Origin: Callipepla californica brunnescens
Taxonomy: Eukaryota; Chordata; Aves; Galliformes; Odontophoridae
NCBI GenBank assembly: GCA_023055505.1
Contig: JALIRH010000045.1
Coordinates: 2,046,001-2,110,000 of the forward strand
Reading direction: 5' to 3'
DNA: 64,000 nucleotides
The notes beneath the pieces are model-generated. The model had not been told where the DNA came from. It worked only from the letters and a program-made list of their open reading frames with translations, and did not search any database. Position 1 is the first letter of the stretch. Each line of letters starts with the position of its first letter. Positions 51,201 through 60,900 of this stretch are shown here, in pieces. The position numbers and the translations under genes are program-made.

Positions 51201-52406
51201 TGTTTCCCTTTGGACTCATGTAATAAATCTGATGGAATCTACTCCACTGCTTTTCACAAGATGTGAGTTAGCTGTGGCTTACTAAGCTTGTTGTCCAGCC
51301 TTTCAAGCAGCAACTTGTAAATGTTGCATTTCATGCTTTTCTTTTAGGTGTATAAAAAGCTGGGTCAGACTCATTTGGCCCTAATGAATTTCTCGTGGGC
51401 AATGGACTTAGATCCCAAAGGAGCCAACAACCAAATTAAAGAGGCCATCGATAAGCGTTACCTTCCAGATGATGAGGAACCAATAACTCAAGAAGAGCAA
51501 ATCAGCGAATGTTATCCCTACGAATCAGGTTTGTGTTTTGCAACCCTTCCTCACTCAGTGAGATATTTCCCCTGAGGTGTCAGCTGGTGTCTGGAGGTGG
51601 GTAGAACCTCCAGCTCTGCAGAGCTCTGAGGGTTCTCTGTTCTTTGTGGAACTGAAATATCCATAGAGGCTTTGGGAGAGGCTGGGTGTTAGTCCAGAAG
51701 CTCTGGATGTATATCCTAGTAATTCTTAACAATCCCACGTGTGTTGTGCTTGTCCTGCAGTGCTTTTCCCCTTGCTGTTGTAGTTGGATTACCCTGCTGC
51801 CCTCACACTGACCGTGGGCTGAGAGTTTCTCACCAGGAGATGGAGACAGAGTACTTGAACTTCTCAGCGATAATCGCATCACAGACCAGTGGGGGGGGGA
51901 GGAAAGGCCCCACAGCTTAATCTGTCCAATAAACAGAAATGAAAGTCTCCCGGTGTCCATCTTTTAGCTAAAATACATTTTGATCATAAGCGGAGTGGTT
52001 GTGATGCACTGATGTGGTGGGTAACAAGAGTGGGCACCCATTGAAGAAAGCAGAATGACAGGGTTTTTTTTTTTTATCACTTGTTCCTAATTCCTTTCTA
52101 AATGCATTTATTTTGACTTGATTGAGCTGTCTGGGGTCAACTTCTTGCAAGGAAGAAGCCCTGTGGTTCTGAAGTGTTTGGGGGGAGGGGGATGAAAGCA
52201 GTACTCCATTTCGTGTTGCTGATGAAGTAGCAGCACACTGCTGCTGTGTGTTGGAGCTGGCTGTGGAAGAACTTGGTGAAGCAGCCCAGCACTGTTCTGA
52301 CTGCTTTTGTTTTCTTTCCAAAGTTGGCACAGACGAATCCCAAGAGAGCAGCATGACGGATGCAGATGACACACAGCTCCATGCAGTGGAAAGCGATGAG
52401 TTTTAA
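29000..52406 (+). CDS. CDC27: CDC27 / APC3 (TPR subunit of the anaphase-promoting complex), complete
   Basis: Core TPR scaffold of the APC/C ubiquitin ligase, which docks the IR tails of CDC20, CDH1 and APC10. Coding exons: 29000-29026, 34320-34395, 37172-37319, 39285-39410, 40099-40196, 40678-40832, 40952-41166, 41797-41911, 44280-44395, 44807-44906, 45554-45761, 46855-47027, 47602-47754, 48553-48761, 48982-49099, 49479-49607, 50407-50481, 51348-51528, 52324-52406; 2505 bp, 834 residues. Starts MTVLQEPVQ. N-terminal TPR dimerisation region (about residues 10-165). Then a flexible linker (about 165-455) rich in mitotic SP/TP sites (VISPD, LSPLTP, ETPSPG, EVTP, VLSPT). C-terminal TPR superhelix (about 460-770), ending QESSMTDADDTQ...SDEF. 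About ten residues longer than human, explained by the segment encoded at the end of exon 18. Near-identical to human elsewhere. Confidence 0.97.
29401..29432. repeat. Poly-C tract in CDC27 intron 1
   Basis: Nearly unbroken C run with two interrupting A bases shortly after the CpG island. Such tracts are common in avian GC-rich promoters. The remaining 4.9 kb of intron 1 shows no recognisable feature. Confidence 0.8.
42169..42211. repeat. T43 homopolymer in CDC27 intron 8
   Basis: Forty-three consecutive T bases between exons 8 and 9. It could be the reverse-strand poly(A) tail of an old retrocopy, but the sequence to its right matches no gene I recognise. The length may be an assembly estimate. 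Confidence 0.85.
45826..46130 (-). mobile_element. CR1 LINE fragment (reverse orientation) in CDC27 intron 11
   Basis: Reads on the + strand as the reverse complement of the CR1 3' end: GTAGAATGGTTGTGTTGAAG, GGGACCT, GACATCTCCAGGGATGGAGC, a CTGGGCAG segment, AGAATTTCCCC, and CCCCTTGTCCTAGCACTG. About 300 bp, starting ~65 bp after the exon 11 donor at 45761. Confidence 0.9.
47271..47330. repeat. Small tandem duplication of a pyrimidine-rich segment in CDC27 intron 12
   Basis: Two copies of a C-run followed by GTGCAGTTTCAC, about 38 bp apart. Local duplication; no function evident. Confidence 0.65.
48267..48287. repeat. (GT)10 microsatellite in CDC27 intron 13
   Basis: Uninterrupted GT dinucleotides between exons 13 and 14, probably length-polymorphic. 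Confidence 0.95.
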
Positions 52407-53735
52407 CCTCCCAAAGCCAGAATAGGGCTTGAGTGTGTGACTGGTACTGTTGTGTTCTCCCCTTCCTTCGCGTCCTGGGTCTTCACATCACTGAGCCAGC
52501 ACTGTCATGATTCTCCACTGACACCACGAGTACACCACTCAGACTGTGCACAGAATTAATGGCAGTGCAGTATTTGGCTGCTGCTGAGTCTGACTAGTTG
52601 GCTCTTACGCATTTATGAAAGTGACTGAGGAGGAAATGCTATTTCTGGACTCCCCTTTGCTGGAAAAATATCGTGGAAGAGAGACTTGTGGTTTGCTGTA
52701 CCGAAGCCAGTAGATGTGGGGACAGTACTAATGAAGCAGTGTCTTGTTCTTTCCCCCAGGAATGTGTCTTAGTTTGGTTCTTCCTTGGTAAGCAGAGTGC
52801 TGAACTTCATTTCCGAGCTCTTCGAGGACGGTGTTGACAGATGCAGGCTGTTGAAGACTTTTGCATATTGTAGTGTAACTTAAATGCCAGGGAATGTAAA
52901 ATGACCTTAAAGCTGCAGCGTCTCCAGTGAACAAACAGAGCACACACGTGCTCAGGACTGGGACTGTCAGACCACGAGAGATAACCCCATGAGAGTGCAA
53001 ACCTGCAGGGGTGGAAACGTAGCAAGAGAATCGCAGTGCAGAACCACAGCTTTCACAGAATGCTTTCATGTCCTAACCAGGAATTAATTTATTCACCTAG
53101 TTTCTAAAACGTGTTTCCTTTGTACGTGGAAGGAGCAAGTCAGCAGCGCAGCGCTTCATTGATCCCTTTTTTTTTTCCCCCCCCCCATATACCCCTTGAC
53201 TTGTTCTTCCCAGTGTGAGAATAAATGCTAACAAAGGGCAAAACCAAGAGAGAAACGCAGGCAGGACGTGGAAGCACGGAGCCCTTTCCCTGCAGTGACC
53301 TCGTGCTGCTCTGCACGTCGTGGGGAGGACCACGGAAGCCTTAATGCAGTCACAACCTTACAGTCAAACACATCAGATTAATGCCTGAGATCGTATCCTT
53401 TTTAAAGCCCCTTTTGTAACGTGTGGTCCAAGCAGAGTGCAGAGCTGTGCAATTCTCTCTTTTGTTGTTTGTTTTTCTTTTTTTTTTTTTTTAAGCTGTT
53501 CTTTAAGGTTGGTGGAGTACTTTCTCACCGTAGGAACGTAGACCCCTCTCCTCCTCCCAGAGGCTGTTTCTGTGAGAAGAAAGCTGTGCCACACGGAGCC
53601 CAAACTGATCTTTCTCTGTAGTGTTTTGCAGCAACAATTGGTGCCCTTTATGCAGTGACGATAAAGAAAGTGTATGATAAAAAGCAGTTTTAAAGAGCAA
53701 TTTATGCATAATAAATTGGGAATGATATAAATTTC
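52407..53735 (+). other. CDC27: CDC27 3' untranslated region
   Basis: About 1.3 kb from the stop codon to just beyond AATAAA at 53710-53715. Contains T and C runs near 53165-53186 and a T-run near 53478. No intron signals required. Confidence 0.7.
53710..53715 (+). terminator. CDC27: Polyadenylation signal AATAAA, CDC27
   Basis: Canonical hexamer in an A/T-rich setting, preceded by two ATAAA-like sequences within 60 bp, and followed by GT-rich sequence (TTGTTGTCGTCGGTGTTG), as expected for a downstream element. Confidence 0.75.
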
Positions 53736-56305
53736 ATAGCAACACACTTGTTGTCGTCGGTGTTGATCTTTCTGTTGCTTTTTCTTTTCCCAGATGTTTC
53801 TTTGTGGGGGTTGTGTGGTTCAGAAGCTGTGCGTGGAGCTGCAGCCTTGCTTTGCACAGTGCCCTTCTCAGCTCCTCGCTGTCGTGAGTCACAGGGATGA
53901 TTTTTATTGTGAGAAATAACCTGCAAGCGCAGCTCACGGTGCCTCTGTGTGCTCTTTGGAAGTCAGGGGATAAGCAGAGGAGGGTGACCTGAACCCCCCA
54001 GCAGCATTAAAGCCCTGAAACGTGCTGGGATGCAGCAGCAGAGCTCTGTGCTGTGCTGGGTGCTGACTGCAGCTCCTGCTGTGGTTCAGGTGGATCTGCA
54101 CAGTTCTGTGCTGAGGCAGTGGGGCAGCGTGGGGTTCTCATTCCCCATCTCTGAGCCCGCAGTGAGGTGTGCACGAGCTCTGTGGCCGCTGCCACCCTCC
54201 GTGTCTGGAGGCAGCACCTGTGCCTGCACTGCTGTGATGCATGATGTCTTCCTCTTGTTCCCAACCCATTTTTTTCCAGGCAAAAAAATAACGAGCTCCA
54301 TCCCTGGGCGCTCCTCAGCTGCAGCTGGAGAGTTTTCCTGTGTCTCTCAAGGAACACTTCCAGCTTCCAGGATGGCACGCTCCTTGTTCTGTCTCCTTCT
54401 CAGCCTTAAAGTGGCCTCCCCTCTGCCCTGCTGCTCGTTAGCTGGGGGCTGCAGGCTTAGAGGGCTGGGGAAGCTGTGAACAGTGACACAGCGGTCACAA
54501 ACTCAGTGGGGATATCGGATCCTGCAGCTTTAACACTTGAATCTATCCCTACCTTCATGTGTACATCCTATGGTTGAAATGAGCTCTTTTAAGGGGTCCC
54601 ATTTCAGCCCTCCTCCTAAATAGTTATGTGCAATTAGTGCTTGATTGGTGAGGGTTTGTTACTCTGTGTGTGCTGGGGCAGCAGAGTCTGAGCGTTTGTG
54701 TTCATGGGGTGGAATTGGGGGAACTGTCACTTTCTTACAGCGGAACTGTGGAGAAATGTGATGTGTATTCCTTGCGTTGAAACAATGTCATTTGTCTTTC
54801 TTTTTTTTGCTTTCTATTTGTGAAGTGGTGATGGGGAGGGGGGAAGAAGTCTTTTCCTGTTAATATATTTTTTTGATTCATTAAAGGAGGTGGAAACCCA
54901 AGGGCAGATGTTGGCAGCAGTGTTCTGCCCCTATGAAACCACTTTGTCCCAGGGTTGTGTCTGAGCTGTCCCAGCACCAATGTGTCTCTTTGTAAGGGCA
55001 GCTCCATGTGCTGTGTGCAGAGGAAGGGCCGCAGTTGTGCTGTCCTTGGACTAAAGCTGTTGGCACTCAGTCCATCCTATCAGCCCCATCCAGGTGTGTT
55101 CTGCCTTCAGCTGCGAAAGCTGCACTGAAATCGAGCCCTCTCATTTCTGTCTCTCTCAGCCCTCAGGATCAACAGTTCTGCTGCTCTCTGTGTGCCCTGC
55201 CCCGCTCCTGTGCTGGGGCTGCACGCTTCCCAGCAGTGCTGTGGAGCTCTCAGTGCCCAGCTGGGCTCCAGCTGACCCCAGGGAGAAGCTCTGTGTGCTG
55301 GAATCCCATTTCCACGCTGCACTGCTCCTTCCTGAGCTGTGCTGGGGCTCAGCAGCACCTCAGGGCTCCCAGCTCACGTGTTACTGCTTTGTGGGCACGT
55401 ACAGCTTCGTGCTGGAGCAGTGGGTGCTGTTATTTCTTCCCTCCCCTCTGTTGGGGTTGGGGGCTTGATTTCAAATAACCTCATGGTGCAAATGGGGGAG
55501 TGCAGGAGGGCCCCATGTGTCAGAGTGCTTTAACAGCTTTGGGACAGGCTGGGAAGCCACATCCCCAGCTGACCTTTGTCATCTTAAGGTGTTTTATCAG
55601 CTGGCCATCTCCATTGTAAGAAATCCAGCAGTTCCCAACAGCAGCTGGGGGGCAGCAAGAGGAACTTGGGGTGTTTGAACCACAGCAGTGGGAGGAGGGG
55701 TTGTCTGCTCTGCTCTGATCCCACTCAGTTCCCTCTGAAATTCATTTGTTGTAGTGCTGTGGGTGTGATATCCCTTTGCATTAGCACCACACACACAGCT
55801 CCCGGTGTCACTGTGTCCGTCCATCCCGCAGCATCATCCCAGGGCTGGGGCAGGAGGTGCCTGGCACAGCTCTGCTGCTGCTCCCCATCCCCAGAGGTGC
55901 CCACAGCCACGGGTGGGCTCTGGGCAGCCTGAGCTGGTGGGTGGGACGGGGGGGTGGGCTTCGAGGCCCCTTCCACCATAACAGTGAACGTGGCTTCACG
56001 AAGTTTGGCTCTGCGTTCAGACAGACCGAACGTTCTGGGTTTTGTCCCCTGCTGAGTTTCTGGAGGTGCAGTGGGTGCTCCTGTTGCCCTTGCAGGGATG
56101 GCTGCGCTGCCCACAGCCCCCACCTTTAACTCCACGCAGGTGGAGGCTGCATGATAAAAGAAATGAAGCAACTGGAGCCCGTGGGAGCAGAGCGTGGTGC
56201 TGGACTGCTCAGGGCACACACACACAGTGCCTTCCATCCCACAGCTGATGTCACAGCCACTGCCCCACTCTGTCCCCAGCCCCACTGAGCCCCTCTGCTG
56301 TGTCC
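53736..56305. other. Intergenic region downstream of CDC27
   Basis: No supported gene. Contains a degenerate CR1 end (about 55885-55985) and GC content rising toward the right-hand CpG island. Open frames are long only because of base composition. Confidence 0.5.
55885..55985 (+). mobile_element. Degenerate CR1 3'-end fragment
   Basis: CCATCCCCAGAGGTGCCCA, a segment reading GGGCTCTGGGCAGCCTGAGC, CTGGTGGGTGG and GGCCCCTTCCACCATAAC occur in the order seen at CR1 3' ends on the + strand. Short and diverged, so assignment is moderate. Confidence 0.6.
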
Positions 56306-56309
56306 TGAG

Positions 56310-56720
56310 GGCGTGGGATGTGGGCTCGGTGTCACCTACAGGAGGTGGCTGTGGTGTCTCCTATGGGACGTGGCGTGGGGGGTGCTGGAGGGGATGTGGG
56401 CTGCGTGTCCACTGTTGTACGTGGGCTCGGCGTCACTCGTGAGACCTGGGCTGCGTGACACGGTATGAACTGTGGGATCCAGGCCTGGTGTCACCCGTGG
56501 GGTGTGGGCTCAGTGTCATCCGTGCGCTGTGGACCTGGTGTCACCTGCTGGGACGTGGGCTCCGTGTCACCCGCGTGGGGTGGGACCCGAGCGTAAGTGG
56601 GCCTGGTGCCACGTGCCGCACACGGGCTCAGTGTCACCGATGGGACGTGGATGCGGCACCACTCGCGTGCAGTTCGTGGGCCTGGAGCAGCGTGCCGCCG
56701 TCCGCGGGACGTGACCGCGC
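56310..56720. repeat. Degenerate ~22-32 bp minisatellite upstream of the 57 kb CpG promoter
   Basis: About twelve imperfect copies of a motif like GACGTGGGCTCGGTGTCACC at irregular 22-32 bp spacing. The TGTCAC core is the most conserved part (for example near 56328, 56490, 56538, 56564 and 56630). The copies are strongly diverged, indicating an old array. Confidence 0.75.
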
Positions 56721-57176
56721 CGCTCCCCGTGGGCCCGGTGCCGCCGATCACGCAGGAATCCCGCGTCCCTCCGCCGCGGGGCCCGGGGCCGGCCGTACCA
56801 CGGAGCACCGGCCTGCCGTCCCCGGCGGGACACGGGCACGCCGCCTCCCACGGCGCGGCCCCGCCGTCCCCTCCACGCCGTACCCCGCGCCCGCGGTCCC
56901 CGCTGCCCCGAGCCCCCCCGCGGACCCCCGCCCGGCTCCGGGCCGCCCCTCGGCGGGGGAAGGCCGGGACCCCCCCCCCCCCCCCAACTCGGGCCGAGGT
57001 CGGCTCTGCCCCGGAGCGCGGGGCGGGGGGGGGGGGGAGCGGGGCGGGGGGGGTCGGAGGGCTCCGGGCGGGGGCGCCGTCGGGGGTCCCGGCCCCCGCG
57101 GCGGGGGGCGAGCGGCGGCCCCGCATCAATCACCGTCCTGCCCCCGCCCCCTCGGCGCTGATTGACGCGGCGAGAA

Positions 57177-57265
57177 CCAATGGGACGGGCGCATGCCCCG
57201 CGCTCAGCCAATGAGGGCGGGGGAGGGCGGAAGGTCCCCACTTCAAGGCTGGTTGAGCGGCGCAG
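57177..57265 (+). promoter_or_regulatory. CCAAT-box promoter and non-coding first exon of an unidentified gene
   Basis: Two forward CCAAT boxes (57177-57181 and 57208-57212) start 31 bp apart, each in an NF-Y-like context (AACCAATGGG, AGCCAATGAG). TTCAAG at 57242-57247, the reverse of CTTGAA (a known CHR variant), begins 34 bp after the second box. A strong donor, CGCAG|GTAGGT, follows at 57265/57266. This is consistent with a TATA-less promoter and a short untranslated exon 1. Start site inferred. Confidence 0.6.
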
Positions 57266-57880
57266 GTAGGTGCGGGCGAGGCGCTGCCGGTGCGGGGCGG
57301 CGGGGCCGGGATGGGGGCGGCGGGGCCGGGATGGTGCGGGCCCCGAGGGCCGGGGGAGGGCTCACGGCCTCGGGCCGCCGCCGTCCCGCAACTTGGCTGC
57401 GGGGAGCGGGCCGCGGCGGGGAGGGGAAGAACGCGGGGGGGGGGGGGTGCGGGGGGGGGGGGCGGGACAGAAGGGGCTGTAGGGCCCGGGATGGGCTCTG
57501 TGCTGCGGGGGGACGGGGGGGGGAGGGGCAGCGTGCGGGGGTCCCCTCCCCATAGGGCCTTCATTGCAGCCCCCGGAGCGCGGCCCCGGCGCATCCCGCG
57601 CCCGTTGGTGGAGGGGTGGGGTGGGGTGGGATGGAAGGCGGTGGGCTCGGGGGTGTTGGGTCTGAGGGTCCCCCCCCCCCCGCCCGCACCCAGCGTCCCC
57701 GCGGTGCCCCCGGGCTCGGTGCGGCCCGGCGCGGGGTGGGCCTGGGCTGCGGGGTCGGTGCGGGTCCGCCGGGTCCTTAACGCTGAGCGCGGCCCCTTTT
57801 CCCCGCAGCTCCCGGATCTCCCATCCCCTCTCCTTAGTCGGTAACTCACGGAGCGGACGAAGCCCGGAGCGGCGCTGAGG

Positions 57881-57907
57881 ATGGGCCCCGCCGGCATGGG
57901 CTGCCAG
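57881..57907 (+). CDS. First coding exon of an unidentified gene (only nine residues in the window)
   Basis: An exon runs from 57809 (acceptor TTTTCCCCGCAG) to 57907 (donor CAG|GTACGG). It holds 72 bp of 5'UTR, then an ATG in a favourable context (CTGAGGATGG) encoding MGPAGMGCQ, in phase 0 at the donor. I do not recognise the protein. The next exon would lie right of 57,908, and I could not find one with confidence before the end of the window. The gene follows CDC27 in the same orientation. The exon assignment itself is a consensus-based prediction. Confidence 0.5.
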
Positions 57908-60900
57908 GTACGGCCGCACCTCCGCGTGGGGATGGGGGGGGATGGGGGTGGGGGCAGCGGCCGTTCCGGGCCGGTCCCCGCTGGGGTGCGGTGCCCCCGA
58001 AGCCCCGCACCGCTTCCTTCCGAATCGCTTTGATTTGGAAGCGGGGTGTGACGTGGGTCCGTGCGTGCTGCTCTGCCCCGACGGCCGTGTGCGGCTCACG
58101 GGGTCAGCACAGCACCCGTGGGTGCCCCGTCCGGGATGGGGCAGATCCACACCGCGTCCTTACACGATCCTCTCGGCTCCTCGGATCCTCTCGGTTCTCT
58201 GCTAGTGTGTGTTACTGATAGCCCGAGTTCTGTGCTGGGAGCGCTTGTGGGTTCAGCTTTTTCCCGTGGAAGCTGTGGCCTTACTGTGGGTTTTCTTGCG
58301 TGGATGGATCCGCTCACCGATCTGCGGCTCTGGGAATGGGAAGCCACGAGGGTTTCCCGATGCTCGCTTTGAGATGTCACCTGTTAGCTCACGAGCGTTC
58401 GTATGGGGTGAGAGATGTGTCCCAAGCAGTCACATAACGTGAATCTGAGTCAATCCTCCAGGGCAACGCTGGATGGAGAAATTCTTTTGCTACAGATAAA
58501 GCGAAAATCTTTACTCAGTCCTTTCTCTGGGACATCAGACAAACCTGGTGTCTGACCTCCGCTGGCTGACACAGCGCTGAAGGCCATGAATGTGTGTGTA
58601 CGTATAGGAAATAACCACGAGCCGTCGCGTGGGCCTGGAGGAAGGAAGCCTCGAGTGCTCTGAGTTTTGGAGACTGAAGTCCTCAGAAGTTTGTGTTGCT
58701 GTGGTTCCTGGGAGCAGCTCTGGGATCAGCCCTCGCTCGCAGCGTGCTGCTGGGGTGAGCTGCGTGGAGTTTGATGCTGCTGTGGCCCTCAGGATGCTGT
58801 GTGCCCCTTGATTTGACGGGCGAAGGTCAGCGGCAGCTGGAAGTGGCGTGGGTCTGTGCAGCCAAGCATTGAGATTCCCACTGTGAGCTCTGGTGGGAGC
58901 CGGGGGGAAGGAGGACATCCTGGGGGGGGTCTGTGATGATGGCTGTGTCTGCTCGGTGTCTGGAGGCACTCGGATGGAGCTTTGTTGCTGTGAATGCGTG
59001 AGTGGCTTCTGTTTCTGTGCCAGCAGCGTTGTGGCTTTGCCTAGGAAGTGTTCAAACGCTTCTGCACCCTGTATTCCTGGGGTGTGCTCAAACTCCGGCA
59101 CCCAGTGCTGCTGTTGCAGTCTGCAGGTCTTTTTTCACCGCAGGAGAAAGCAGCTCTGCTGTAAGCCTGTAGGTTCTCACACAGCTCTTTGCCTGCAGCT
59201 CCTCGGAGGGAAGGGAGGGTTCCTGGGAGCGGAGGAGCAGATCTGCTGTATCTGTTTGCTCCTTCACCTCTCTCAGCAGTGGGAGGAGAGCTGCTCTGCT
59301 GCCTTCCCCGTGCTGGGGGTCTCACTGCTGTGCTCCCCTCGCAGCCTTGCTGTGGGAAATACCCTCAATAAGAAGAGTGTGCAGGGGGCTGACTCCTTCC
59401 ACTGGAGATGTCCGACATTCCCTGCGTGGCTGAGGGTTTGAAGGCAGGTTTATTGGGCTTGCAGAGCACTGGGACCCGGGGCTGAAAGACCTGGCTGTTA
59501 TCTCTGGGCCAGAAGCCCTCAGGGTGCAGCAGAGTGAGGCCTGAGCGTGGCCAAAGGAGTCAGTAATCGAAGATAGAGGCTGCTGGCTGTGCTCTGCTCT
59601 GGCAAAACTGCTGCAACAGTTGGGGATTAAACTGAATCATGAGCAGCCAGCAGTGGCAGGGAATGCTTTTCCCCGAGCCTGGAAATCTAAACAGCGATAG
59701 AAATAGAAACGAATTCTGCTGTTAGCCAAACTGGGAAAGACTGCATGGAATAATAAAAAAAAAAAAAGGACTACAGCATGAATTGCAAATGGATGCTTAA
59801 AGCCAGTGTAAATCTCGCTTGTGGCAGAGGGAGAGCCTGGTGGAGCAGTGTTGGTGGCTGCAGGAAGGGTTGGGAGTCACGGATGAGCTGTGGGCTCCCA
59901 GGAGGACGTGTGAGTGCAGTGTTGGTGCAAGACAGTTCCATGGAGGCATTCTGTGAGCCTGAAACGTGGCTTGGGGGTTTCCTCGCTTGGGATAAAGGGA
60001 CATACGTTAAGAACTTGCAAGTGGAAGGGATTGGGGCTGAGCTGCACAGCAGGCATGGAGCCGTTCCTCGTAACCAGCAGATGCTGTGCTTGCTGGGGAT
60101 TGCTGGGGTTCAGTGTTCCCCTTTGCTGGTTGTTCTGGTTTATTTTTTCACGTGAAAACTCCCAGCTCTGTTTGTCCACAGTGGAGTGATGCTGAATATC
60201 ACTCCTCAGTGGGAATGCAAATGTGAGTACTGAGATTTGCAAGCACTGTCCCCACAGCTCCTGGATTCGCAAGGTCACATTTCCCTGCCCTTTCTTCTTT
60301 ATTTTTCCTTTCTCTCTCCCGCGACATATAACATCCGTCGCATCACTGAGAGATACAGAATGGAGTGACATAATTCAGTCTCTGGGGTACATTGTGATTT
60401 CCATAACTTGGAACCTGCTTTGGTGGGAGGGTTGGATTTGGTGATCTCCAGAGGTCCCTTCCAGCCCCTGATGGCCTTAATTTCTGCCACCACAGTGTTT
60501 CTTAAGGAAATATCCAAGACAAGGGATGGGACCTGAGGCTTGCTCTTGCCCCTTTTGTGCAGTTTTATGTTTTGAATGGATCTAAGCCAACATGATAACA
60601 CTGTTAGCAACTTAAAGGAGCCGTAAGTGATAAGGGGTCACAACTTCAGGTGTGGATGCTTTGCCATCTGCAAGCCAATGAAACCTGGCTGCCTGGTCCC
60701 CAGCTGGACTAACAACTGAAATTCAGGGTTCTCTTCTGTGAGTGACGTTCATCTTTGGAAAGTACTTCACTGTGTTCCTTAAATGGGTAAAAATAGAGCT
60801 CCCCATGAGGGCTTTCAGAAGTACAGGCTTTCCTGTACAGCGTGCATGGGTCTGGAGCAGCAGTGTGGAGTATCTAGCAGCTTTTGGCAGGATGGAACCG

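Larger units (their letters stand above)
56720..58150. promoter_or_regulatory. CpG island covering the 5' end of an unidentified gene
   Basis: Very GC-rich and CpG-dense, with long C and G runs (about 56980, 57026, 57437 and 57670). Encloses the CCAAT-box promoter and the first two exons of a + strand gene. Confidence 0.8.

Noticed and set aside
56455..57897. Several 200-260 codon frames in the 57 kb CpG island
   Set aside because: High GC suppresses stop codons. None fits the splice sites that define exons 1 and 2 of the + strand gene, and all are low complexity.
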